DNA from: Zetaproteobacteria bacterium
GTDB lineage: Bacteria; Pseudomonadota; Zetaproteobacteria; Mariprofundales; Mariprofundaceae
Direction: 5' to 3'
Assembly: GCA_021545625.1 (NCBI GenBank)
Contig: JAJRVH010000201.1
Location: 1 to 5,551 of the forward strand
Length of the DNA stretch: 5,551 nucleotides
Shown: piece by piece, positions 1 through 5,551 of the stretch
Position numbering within the stretch: position 1 is the first letter of the stretch
How the letters are laid out: each line of letters opens with the position of its first letter
Translations under genes and position numbers: made by a program
The notes under the pieces: model-generated
What the model saw: the letters and a program-made list of their open reading frames with translations, nothing else
Told to the model about the DNA's origin: nothing
The model's database searches: none

Positions 1-1699
1 CCTCCGGCCCGATATCCGGCACCGACTGCAGCGTCTCCTCATCGGCTTCGGCCAGTGCCTCCAGTGTACCGAAATGCTGCGCCAGCGCCGCGGCCGTGGC
101 CTGCCCGACATGGCGTATGCCGAGCGCGAACAGAAAGCGGGCCAGCGGCCGCTCCCTGCTGACGGCGATGGCCTGCCTGAGATTGGCGATCTTCTTTTCA
201 CCCATGCCCGGCCACTCCAGAAGCCGGGAAAGATCCAGGGTATAGATATCGGCGATGCTCTTCAGCAAGCCTTCATCGACCAGGCTGTCGATCAGCTTCG
301 CGCCCATACCATCGATATCCATCGCCGAACGGGAGACAAAATGCCGCAGCCGCTCCTTGAGCTGGGCCGTGCATGAAAGCCCGCCGCTGCAACGCAGCGC
401 CACCTCGCCTTCCGGGCGATATACGCCCGCACCACATACCGGGCAATGTTCGGGGATCCGCGGTCGCGGATAATCCGGCGACACATCAATAGCCCGTACC
501 ACTTCGGGAATCACATCGCCGGCGCGGCGCACCACCACCCGCCCCCCGGGGTAAACCTGCTTGCGCATCAGTTCGTCGACATTGTGCAAGGTCGCCCTCG
601 AAACCACGACGCCGCCGACTGCAACCGGCTCCATGTCGGCCACCGGCGTGATTACACCGGTGCGACCGACCTGCCACACGATTTCCTTCACCGTCGTCGT
701 CACTTCCTCGGCCGGAAACTTGTGCGCAATGGCCCAACGGGGCGAACGGGCCACCGCCCCCAGGCGCCGCTGCAAGGCAAAATCGTTCACCTTGTAAACC
801 ACCCCATCGATCTCGTAGGCAAGCCCGCCGCGCCGGGACTGCAAGTCTCGGTAGCAGGCCAGCAACCCATCCACGTCCGAAGCCCGCCACGTTTTCTGAA
901 CCGCAAACCCCATCGCCGCAAGCCTTTGCAGCAGCTCGAACTGGCCTGCTGCCAGCGCATCGCCCCCCAGTCCCGTGCCATAGGCGAAAAAACCGAGTCT
1001 GCGCGCGCGCGTAACCTTCGCATCAATCTGCCGCAATGAACCGGCAGCAGCATTACGGGGATTGGCGAACGGCCTGTCGCCTGCCTCCTCCTGTCTGCGG
1101 TTCAGTTCCAGAAATGCTGCCCGCGACATATAGACCTCGCCGCGCACTTCCAACAGGGCAGGCGGCGCCACGCCCTGCGGCATGGCCAGACGCCAGGGGA
1201 TATCGGCAATGGTGCGAATATTGTCGGTCACATCCTCGCCCACCCGTCCATCGCCACGGGTGGCGGCGATGCTCAGGCATCCGTTCTCATAGCGCAGGTT
1301 GACGGCCAGACCGTCGATTTTCGGCTCGACGATATAATCGAAGGGCGTATCGCCGAGCACGTCGCGAATACGCTGGTCAAAGGACTCCACCTCTTCCTCG
1401 CTGAAGGCATTGGCCAGCGACAGCATCGGCTCGCCATGCTCGCGGGCGACAAAGGCCTGGCTGGGAGGAGCGCCCACGATGCGGGTCGGCGAATCATCAG
1501 GCACCGGTTCGCCGAGCTCCGCCTCCAGCTCCTCGAGACGGCGCAGCATGCGATCGTACTCGGCATCGGAAATAACCGGTGCGTCAAGCACATAATAGCG
1601 GTAGTTATGTTCGCGCAGCTCGGCGCGCAGGGCCTCGATCTGTTGTTTCAGCTCCCCGCCAGCGGCGTCACCCCTGCCGCACTCCGTCGACCGGTTCAT
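1..1699 (-). CDS. ligA: NAD+-dependent DNA ligase LigA (C-terminus beyond window)
   Basis: LigA seals 3'-OH/5'-phosphate nicks in duplex DNA during replication and repair, using NAD+ to adenylate itself. The 566 visible residues cover most of a protein that is about 670 residues in E. coli. In order: the N-terminal Ia domain with HNYRYYVLDAP (31-41) and DAEYDR (45-50), which bind NMN; the nucleotidyltransferase domain with the adenylated lysine K127 in EPKIDG, ATRGDG (146-151), EVRGEVY (184-190), NPRNAAAGSLRQ (213-224) and EIDGVVYK (296-303); the OB fold with QVGRTGVITPVA (343-354) and RRAGDVIPEVV (391-401); a four-cysteine zinc finger C419, C422, C437, C443; and helix-hairpin-helix repeats to residue 566. 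The rest of the HhH region and the BRCT domain lie off the left edge. The ATG start gives about 13 residues more than E. coli, has no in-frame ATG, GTG or TTG rival before the conserved region, and has a good ribosome site. It overlaps the thioredoxin gene by 32 bp. Identification is near certain; no lesion is seen. Confidence 0.97.
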   Translation of the reverse strand, partial: MNRSTECGRGDAAGGELKQQIEALRAELREHNYRYYVLDAPVISDAEYDRMLRRLEELEAELGEPVPDDSPTRIVGAPPSQAFVAREHGEPMLSLANAFSEEEVESFDQRIRDVLGDTPFDYIVEPKIDGLAVNLRYENGCLSIAATRGDGRVGEDVTDNIRTIADIPWRLAMPQGVAPPALLEVRGEVYMSRAAFLELNRRQEEAGDRPFANPRNAAAGSLRQIDAKVTRARRLGFFAYGTGLGGDALAAGQFELLQRLAAMGFAVQKTWRASDVDGLLACYRDLQSRRGGLAYEIDGVVYKVNDFALQRRLGAVARSPRWAIAHKFPAEEVTTTVKEIVWQVGRTGVITPVADMEPVAVGGVVVSRATLHNVDELMRKQVYPGGRVVVRRAGDVIPEVVRAIDVSPDYPRPRIPEHCPVCGAGVYRPEGEVALRCSGGLSCTAQLKERLRHFVSRSAMDIDGMGAKLIDSLVDEGLLKSIADIYTLDLSRLLEWPGMGEKKIANLRQAIAVSRERPLARFLFALGIRHVGQATAAALAQHFGTLEALAEADEETLQSVPDIGPE

Positions 1700-2201
1700 T
1701 CAGCATCCCCTCCAGCGTATCCAGCAACGGCTGCGACATCCAGTCGATGCCGCCGACCAGATGATGACGAATCCGGCCCTGACGGTCTATCAGGAAGGTC
1801 TCCGGATAGCGAAACACGCCGTAGCGACGCGAAACCGTGCTGTCGATATCATGCAGCACCTGAAACGGTATCTGAAACTCCCGCACAAACGCGGAAAGAT
1901 CGGAACGCTTTCGGTCCACCGATACCGCCACAATCTTCAGCCCCCTGGAACCCAGCTTGTTGTGAAGCTCCACCATTGACGGCATTTCCTTGCGACATGG
2001 CGGGCACCAGGTGGCCCAGAAGTTCAGCAGCGTCACTTCTCCCTTCGGCAGGCCATGCATGGCCCCCTGCAAGTCCGGCAGGTTAAAATCGACGCTGGGA
2101 TTGCCCTCTTTCACCACTGCCGGGGCCTCGGGAAGGCTGACATAGAGGCCCGCGCCCAGTCCCAGCAACAGAAGAACGGCCAAAGGAAAACGATATTTCA
2201 T
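1668..2201 (-). CDS. TlpA/ResA-family membrane-anchored thioredoxin-like protein
   Basis: This 177-residue protein has the plan of TlpA/ResA/CcmG-type thiol-disulfide oxidoreductases. A hydrophobic N-terminal segment (about residues 5-22, rich in Leu, Ala and Gly) follows a short basic start and should act as an uncleaved membrane anchor, placing the C-terminal domain in the periplasm. No lipobox cysteine is present. The thioredoxin fold begins near residue 36. It has LLNFWATWCPPC with active-site cysteines C66 and C69, VAVSVD (91-96), and the cis-proline loop with P133 in YPETFLID (132-139). WCPPC is typical of reducing TlpA/ResA/CcmG proteins, but with no cytochrome c maturation genes nearby the substrate is unknown; reduction of periplasmic cysteines is an inference. 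The ATG overlaps the stop of the preceding glutaredoxin-like gene as ATGA, which suggests translational coupling, as the upstream GGGG is only a weak ribosome site. The family call is firm; the specific function is not. Confidence 0.92.
   Translation of the reverse strand: MKYRFPLAVLLLLGLGAGLYVSLPEAPAVVKEGNPSVDFNLPDLQGAMHGLPKGEVTLLNFWATWCPPCRKEMPSMVELHNKLGSRGLKIVAVSVDRKRSDLSAFVREFQIPFQVLHDIDSTVSRRYGVFRYPETFLIDRQGRIRHHLVGGIDWMSQPLLDTLEGMLNEPVDGVRQG
1707..1713 (-). promoter_or_regulatory. Ribosome binding site of ligA inside the thioredoxin gene
   Basis: GGAGGGG on the minus strand lies seven bases before the ligA ATG at 1699. It is inside the last codons of the thioredoxin gene, so ligA has its own strong ribosome site despite the 32-bp overlap. 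The ATG that immediately follows the GGAGGGG is in the thioredoxin frame and is not the ligA start. Confidence 0.75.
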
Positions 2202-2461
2202 GATTGAACCCCGTCGGTAAGTGTCTGCAGCGCACGCCTCAGATCGTCGGGCGCAACCCGATGCCTGAAAGCCTCCTCGCCGTCGATCAGCAACACCGGC
2301 ACATCCATGCCGTAGCGCACCAGCAAGCCCTTGTCGCGATCAACGTCGACCGTCTCCCAGCTGCAATGGCCCGCCCCGGCCAGCATCTCAACCACGGCCT
2401 TCATCTCATCGCACAGACAGCACTGGCGACGGCTCATGATCCGGACATGCGGCAATGCCAT
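2198..2461 (-). CDS. Glutaredoxin-like protein (DUF836 / YruB-like type)
   Basis: An 87-residue cytoplasmic protein with no signal or membrane segment. It resembles the small glutaredoxin-like family (Pfam Glutaredoxin-like/DUF836). The N-terminal beta strand leads to the CxxC active site CCLC at C14-C17, followed by DEMKAVVEML. Then comes a VDVDRD strand (39-44), the cis-proline loop VPVLLIDG (54-61) and a C-terminal helix (71-82). The Cx-Leu-Cys-Asp-Glu form is the usual signature of this family; C15 is an additional cysteine inside the motif. The ATG lies 3 bp after the mucD stop, with GAGGA seven bases upstream, and a second in-frame ATG at residue 9 is less well placed. The stop overlaps the start of the thioredoxin gene. 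Related small glutaredoxin genes are known beside mucD/degP in beta- and gammaproteobacteria, often ahead of lepA, so its position after mucD is conventional. Its partner and substrate are unknown. Confidence 0.88.
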   Translation of the reverse strand: MALPHVRIMSRRQCCLCDEMKAVVEMLAGAGHCSWETVDVDRDKGLLVRYGMDVPVLLIDGEEAFRHRVAPDDLRRALQTLTDGVQS

Positions 2462-2464
2462 GGC

Positions 2465-3856
2465 CTAGTCCTCGCGACCGGGCAGCTTGACCAGCGTGAA
2501 CACCTGGTCGCCGTGGCGATCCAGCATCACGCGCAGCACATCGCCCGGTTCGAAGCCCTTCAGCAACCTGGCCAGCGCACGCAGATTCTTCACCGGTTCT
2601 CCGTTGATACGATAAATCACATCGCCGCGCTGGATACCGGCGCGCGCCGCCGGCGAACCTCTCTGCACCTGCTTGACGACGACGCCGGACTTCACGCGCG
2701 TCTCCAGCGAGCGCGCCAGATCGGCGCTCAGATTCTCTCCGACGATGCCAAGCCTGACCTTGCCCTTGCCGACATGCCGGCCGGCAGAGGCGACAGCCTC
2801 CTCCGGCATTTCCTCGACGGTCACGACGATCGTTTTCGGCTTGCCATCGCGGATGATGCCGACCCGAACCTTGTCGCCCGGCGCATGACGGGCCACGCGG
2901 ATCGGCAGGTCATGAGCCTTGCGGATCTTCACGCCGTCCAGCGACACGATCACATCGCCGGCCCTGATGCCAGCCTTGTCGGCCGCCGAGCCTGCCTCGA
3001 CCTGCGGCACCAGCGCTCCCTCACGGGTCTTCAGGCCCAGCGCCTTCTGGGTAGCCTTGTCGATATCGGAGATATGCACTCCCAGACGGGCGCGCGTCAC
3101 ATGACCCTTCTCGCGCAAATCGTTGAGCACCGAACGCGCCAGATTGATCGGAATTGCGAAACCGATACCGTTGTTGCCACCGCTGCGCGAGTAGATCGCA
3201 GTATTGATGCCGACGACCTCGCCCCTGACATTGAACAGTGGTCCGCCCGAATTGCCCGGATTGATCGCCGCATCGGTCTGGATGAAATCATCGTAGGGAC
3301 CGGAACCGATCACCCGGCCCTTCGCGGACACGATGCCGGCGGTCACCGTCTGCTCCAGGCCGAACGGATTGCCGATCGCCACCACCCAGTCGCCGACGCG
3401 CAAACGATCCGAATCACCAAGCTTCACCGCCTTCAGGCCTTTCGCATCCACCTTGATCAGGGCCACGTCCAGCTTGGGATCGACGCCGATCACCCTGGCC
3501 TCGTACTCCTTGCCGTCGCGCATCTTGACCAGCACCTCGTCGGCGCCGTCGATGACATGGTTGTTGGTGACGATATAACCGTCCGCGGAAAGAATGAAAC
3601 CCGTACCCAGCGCATGGCGCTCCTGGGGAGGCATGTTCTGGAAAAAGTCCTGAAAGAAGTCCTCAAACGGCGAACCCGGCGGAAAGCCGAACCCCTGCAG
3701 CCCCTGGCCGCGCACCAGCTTCGTGGTGCTGATATTGACGACCGAATCGGCCTGTGCCGCGGCCAGATCGGCAAAGCTGTCGGGCAGGGCCTGCGCCGGC
3801 TGCGAACACACGAACACGGCCAGCAACAGCGGGACAATACGGGACAAATACTTCAA
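2465..3856 (-). CDS. mucD: Periplasmic serine endoprotease, MucD/DegQ (HtrA) family
   Basis: An HtrA-family protease and chaperone that degrades misfolded proteins in the periplasm. From a TTG start the protein is 463 residues, close to P. aeruginosa MucD. Residues 1-23 form a Sec signal peptide: a basic MKYLSR start, a Leu/Val-rich core and an AQA cleavage site before LPDSF. The trypsin-like domain carries the triad H100 (TNNHV), D130 (LDVAL) and S203 (GNSGGP). A short Phe-rich LA-type loop spans about 58-78. PDZ1 covers about 255-347 and PDZ2 about 366-456, the second with the RLGIVGENL opening. The mature protein has no cysteine. An upstream GTG at 3946, overlapping the rseC stop as GTGA, would add 30 residues in front of the signal peptide; I reject it because GAGGAG sits six bases before the TTG and the signal peptide starts there. 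The gene follows rseC as in the algU-mucABCD order. The protease core (TAGIVSAKGR, SGPYDDFIQTDAA) is the general DegQ type, so degQ would be an equally fair name. Confidence 0.95.
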   Translation of the reverse strand: MKYLSRIVPLLLAVFVCSQPAQALPDSFADLAAAQADSVVNISTTKLVRGQGLQGFGFPPGSPFEDFFQDFFQNMPPQERHALGTGFILSADGYIVTNNHVIDGADEVLVKMRDGKEYEARVIGVDPKLDVALIKVDAKGLKAVKLGDSDRLRVGDWVVAIGNPFGLEQTVTAGIVSAKGRVIGSGPYDDFIQTDAAINPGNSGGPLFNVRGEVVGINTAIYSRSGGNNGIGFAIPINLARSVLNDLREKGHVTRARLGVHISDIDKATQKALGLKTREGALVPQVEAGSAADKAGIRAGDVIVSLDGVKIRKAHDLPIRVARHAPGDKVRVGIIRDGKPKTIVVTVEEMPEEAVASAGRHVGKGKVRLGIVGENLSADLARSLETRVKSGVVVKQVQRGSPAARAGIQRGDVIYRINGEPVKNLRALARLLKGFEPGDVLRVMLDRHGDQVFTLVKLPGRED

Positions 3857-3942
3857 TGGACTCTCCTCAAATGACGTTATCGGTGCTGCGGGGCACTTTT
3901 TATCGCCGCCGGATGAAAAAAAGATGAAGCGTAAAGCCTTCC
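3857..3942 (-). other. rseC-mucD intergenic leader
   Basis: These 86 bases separate the rseC stop from the mucD TTG, the largest gap inside the cluster. Read on the minus strand they contain a run of seven T followed by CATCC, then GATAAAAAG, and finally the GAGGAG ribosome site. The AT-rich part could hold a separate promoter for mucD, but I find no convincing -35/-10 pair. A four-base-pair hairpin (GTGC/GCAC) around 3883-3896 is too small to call a terminator. Confidence 0.35.
3863..3868 (-). promoter_or_regulatory. Ribosome binding site of mucD
   Basis: GAGGAG on the minus strand lies six bases before the TTG at 3856. Together with the signal peptide that begins there, it settles the TTG as the start rather than the GTG that overlaps the rseC stop. 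Confidence 0.85.
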
Positions 3943-4401
3943 TCACAGCGACCGGATCGGAATAGTGCCCGAAGAACGAACGATGCGCACCATGCGCGCT
4001 TCCAGAACGCTCGCCTGCGCCCGGCTACGCAACAGCAGCGCATAGATCGCCAGCACGCCGGCCATGCCGCCGCCGGCCGCCCACACCTCGGGCAGGGCCC
4101 AGCCCGCTGCCAGTGCCAGCCAGCGCATGAACAGCCCGAACAGCACGAAAGCGATCATCGGCAGACCGTAAAGCCGGAAGGCCACCTTCAGCAGCATGCT
4201 GTCCGGCACCTCCAGCAACACCTCGTCGCCAACCCGCGCATGTACCGTATTGCGTACCTTCAGCCGGGCAAAACGATCTGCCCAGGATCCCATCGTGCTG
4301 CACGATGCCTTGCCGGCGCAATCACCGCAGGCGCTGGCGCGCCTGGCCTCGACCAGCGCCTCGCCCCCTTCGACTGCAATCACGGTGACCTTCTGTTCCA
4401 C
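3943..4401 (-). CDS. rseC: RseC/MucC-family inner-membrane protein (SoxR-reducing system)
   Basis: RseC is a small inner-membrane protein. In E. coli it is encoded in the rpoE operon and takes part with the Rsx electron-transfer complex in keeping SoxR reduced. The 152-residue product (159 in E. coli) begins with a short beta-rich cytoplasmic part (VTVIAVEGGEALVEARR) and then a cysteine cluster C25-x2-C28-x5-C34, matching the spacing of the E. coli protein and suited to binding an iron-sulfur cluster or doing redox work. Two hydrophobic stretches, about 74-100 and 104-124, should be membrane helices, followed by a basic cytoplasmic tail. I start it at GTG 4401 because AGGAG lies five bases upstream and the family homology begins there; an ATG at 4467 would add 22 residues without family similarity. 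It is the first gene of the minus-strand cluster and is divergent from nadB. The genes that normally precede it (rpoE, rseA, rseB) are absent here. Confidence 0.92.
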   Translation of the reverse strand: MEQKVTVIAVEGGEALVEARRASACGDCAGKASCSTMGSWADRFARLKVRNTVHARVGDEVLLEVPDSMLLKVAFRLYGLPMIAFVLFGLFMRWLALAAGWALPEVWAAGGGMAGVLAIYALLLRSRAQASVLEARMVRIVRSSGTIPIRSL

Positions 4402-4406
4402 AACGA

Positions 4407-4411
4407 CTCCT
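4407..4411 (-). promoter_or_regulatory. Ribosome binding site of rseC
   Basis: AGGAG on the minus strand lies five bases before the GTG at 4401. It favours this GTG over the ATG 66 bases further upstream and gives a protein of the usual RseC length. Confidence 0.75.
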
Positions 4412-4496
4412 GTGCGGCCAAGACTACACGCAACCGCCGGGCCTTGCAGCCAGCGGCCGTCCCGCATAGCCTTTAAATGTCATGCAACGTCTGTCT

Positions 4497-4500
4497 GGAG
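4497..4500 (+). promoter_or_regulatory. Ribosome binding site of nadB
   Basis: GGAG lies seven bases before the TTG at 4508. It decides the start, since no ATG or GTG occurs in this frame between the divergent gene and the FAD-binding motif. Confidence 0.75.
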
Positions 4501-4507
4501 CAACCTC

Positions 4508-5551
4508 TTGAAACGGCATATCAGGACGGATTATCTGATCATCGGCAGCGGCGCCTCCGGCCTGCTGACCGCCGCCCGGCTGACCGGGCACGGCAACGTG
4601 CTGCTGGTCAACAAGGGACGTTTTCAGGATTCGAGCACCTGGTATGCCCAGGGCGGCATCGCCAGCGTCATCTCCGACGAGGATTCGATCGCCTCCCATG
4701 TTCAGGACACGCTGGCGGCCGGCGCCGGCCTGTGCCATGAAAACGCAGTCCGCGAAATCATTACCCAGGGCGGCCGCATCATCAGGGAGCTGATCGCGAT
4801 CGGCACCGGCTTCGATGCCGATGACAACGGTCTGCACCTGACCCGCGAAGGCGGACACAGCCACCGCCGCGTCGCACATGTGCAGGACGCGACCGGCCGC
4901 GCCATCGGCGAGGCATTGCTGGCGCGCATCAAGCCGCAGGAACGCATCATACGACTGGAAAACCATGCGGCCATCGACCTGATCTGCACGGCGGACCCGC
5001 GCAACGGCCAGCGCCGCTGCTTCGGCGCCTATGTGCTGACGCCCGATGAGAACATCCTGACCATCAGCGCCGGCCAGACAGTGCTGGCCACCGGCGGCGC
5101 AGGCAAGGTCTATCTCTATACGTCCAACCCGCATGCTGCCTCCGGCGACGGTATCGCGATGGCCTGGCGGGCCGGCTGCCGGGTCATGAACCTCGAATTC
5201 ATGCAGTTCCATCGGACCTGCCTGTTCCACCCGCACGGCTCGAACATGCTGCTCTCCGAGGCACTGCGCGGCGAAGGCGCGAGGCTGCTGAACGGGGCCG
5301 GCGAACGATTCATGTTCCGCTACGACGAACGCGGCGAACTGGCCCCGCGCGATATCGTCGCGCGCGCCATCGACCACGAAATGAAAAAGCGTGGCGAGGA
5401 CTGCATGTATCTCGATGCCCGCCCGATTGGAACAGAAACCATCCAGCGCCAGTTTCCGAACATCCGGCAACGACTGCAGGAACTTGGCATCGACATGACT
5501 GCCGAACCAGTGCCCGTCGTGCCGGCGGCCCACTATATGTGTGGCGGCATA
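4508..5551 (+). CDS. nadB: L-aspartate oxidase NadB (C-terminus beyond window)
   Basis: NadB is the cytoplasmic FAD enzyme that oxidises L-aspartate to iminoaspartate, which NadA then condenses into quinolinate for NAD synthesis. The visible 348 residues (E. coli has 540) contain the FAD-binding Rossmann motif LIIGSGASGLL (10-20), WYAQGGIA (45-52), the active-site stretch HLTREGGHSHRR (110-121, with E114), VLATGGAGKVY (192-202), SGDGIAMAWRAGC (212-224), the substrate-loop histidine H235, SEALRGEG (250-257), the catalytic arginine R281 in APRDIVARAIDHEM, and H342 in PAAHYMCGG. The helical C-terminal domain lies off the right edge. Two differences from E. coli stand out: Ser250 for Thr, which is a mild change, and Arg236 where the family has Pro in FHPT. 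The TTG start is the only initiator in frame near the conserved N-terminus and has GGAG seven bases upstream. No frameshift is seen. Confidence 0.96.
   Translation, partial: MKRHIRTDYLIIGSGASGLLTAARLTGHGNVLLVNKGRFQDSSTWYAQGGIASVISDEDSIASHVQDTLAAGAGLCHENAVREIITQGGRIIRELIAIGTGFDADDNGLHLTREGGHSHRRVAHVQDATGRAIGEALLARIKPQERIIRLENHAAIDLICTADPRNGQRRCFGAYVLTPDENILTISAGQTVLATGGAGKVYLYTSNPHAASGDGIAMAWRAGCRVMNLEFMQFHRTCLFHPHGSNMLLSEALRGEGARLLNGAGERFMFRYDERGELAPRDIVARAIDHEMKKRGEDCMYLDARPIGTETIQRQFPNIRQRLQELGIDMTAEPVPVVPAAHYMCGGI

Larger units (their letters stand above)
4402..4507. promoter_or_regulatory. Divergent intergenic region between rseC and nadB
   Basis: This 106-bp gap must hold the promoters of both nadB (rightward) and the rseC-mucD cluster (leftward), because the two genes start away from each other. 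The only AT-rich spot is TTTAAAT near 4472-4478. Candidate sigma-70 boxes are poor: TTGCAG at 4444-4449 with TAGCCT 17 bases later for nadB, and on the minus strand CTGCAA with TAGTCT 17 bases later for rseC, each matching three of six positions. I see nothing like the sigma-E GAACTT / TCTGA pair on either strand. The region is inferred from gene layout rather than from strong boxes. Confidence 0.4.

Noticed and set aside
998..1012. GC-alternating run in ligA (gcgcgcgcgc)
   Set aside because: It encodes ordinary Thr-Arg-Ala-Arg codons within LigA in a GC-rich genome and needs no separate explanation.
446..1039. 197-codon plus-strand open frame opposite ligA
   Set aside because: It is antisense to the adenylation, OB-fold and zinc-finger regions of LigA and has the Arg/His/Pro-rich composition of a GC-rich shadow frame.
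2204..3874. 556-codon plus-strand open frame opposite the protease gene
   Set aside because: It runs antisense to mucD and the glutaredoxin-like gene in a GC-rich region. Its His/Asp/Arg/Gln-heavy product shows no domain, and the minus-strand genes explain the conservation.
3883..3905. Small hairpin GTGC/GCAC followed by five T on the plus strand
   Set aside because: The stem has only four base pairs, and no plus-strand gene ends before it, so a terminator call is not supported.
3857..3946. Longer mucD start at GTG 3946 overlapping the rseC stop (GTGA)
   Set aside because: It would put 30 residues in front of a complete signal peptide, while the TTG at 3856 has a strong ribosome site and begins that signal peptide exactly.
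4424..5533. 369-codon minus-strand open frame opposite nadB
   Set aside because: It is the antisense shadow of nadB, which has clear flavoprotein motifs across the whole stretch; the antisense product shows no recognisable family.

Overview
The window is ordinary-looking, GC-rich bacterial chromosome (about 60% GC by eye) packed with six protein-coding genes and no RNA genes, mobile elements or CRISPR. The gene set (an RseC next to a MucD/DegQ-type periplasmic protease, divergent from nadB) and the E. coli-like NadB and LigA sequences point to a gammaproteobacterium or a close relative. I cannot name the genus.

Layout: five genes lie on the minus strand and read leftwards in the order rseC, mucD/degQ, a small glutaredoxin-like gene, a membrane-anchored TlpA/ResA-type thioredoxin, and ligA, which runs off the left edge. 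They are tightly packed: an 86-bp gap after rseC, 3 bp between mucD and the glutaredoxin gene, an ATGA overlap from there into the thioredoxin gene, and a 32-bp overlap into ligA. This looks like one transcription unit. On the other side of a 106-bp divergent intergenic region, nadB reads rightwards and runs off the right edge.

Functionally the minus-strand cluster combines envelope quality control (a trypsin-like protease with two PDZ domains), thiol-redox proteins (RseC with a cysteine cluster, a CxxC glutaredoxin-like protein, a WCPPC thioredoxin facing the periplasm) and, at its end, the NAD+-dependent DNA ligase. NadB catalyses the first step of de novo NAD synthesis from aspartate. LigA consumes NAD+, but I regard the proximity as coincidental.

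The most notable features are: the absence of rpoE/algU, rseA/mucA and rseB/mucB, which normally sit between nadB and rseC in gammaproteobacteria; an Arg in place of the Pro of the conserved FHPT motif of NadB; non-ATG starts at rseC (GTG), mucD (TTG) and nadB (TTG), each supported by a Shine-Dalgarno sequence; and a ligA placed after a thioredoxin gene instead of zipA. I saw no clear undescribed system.
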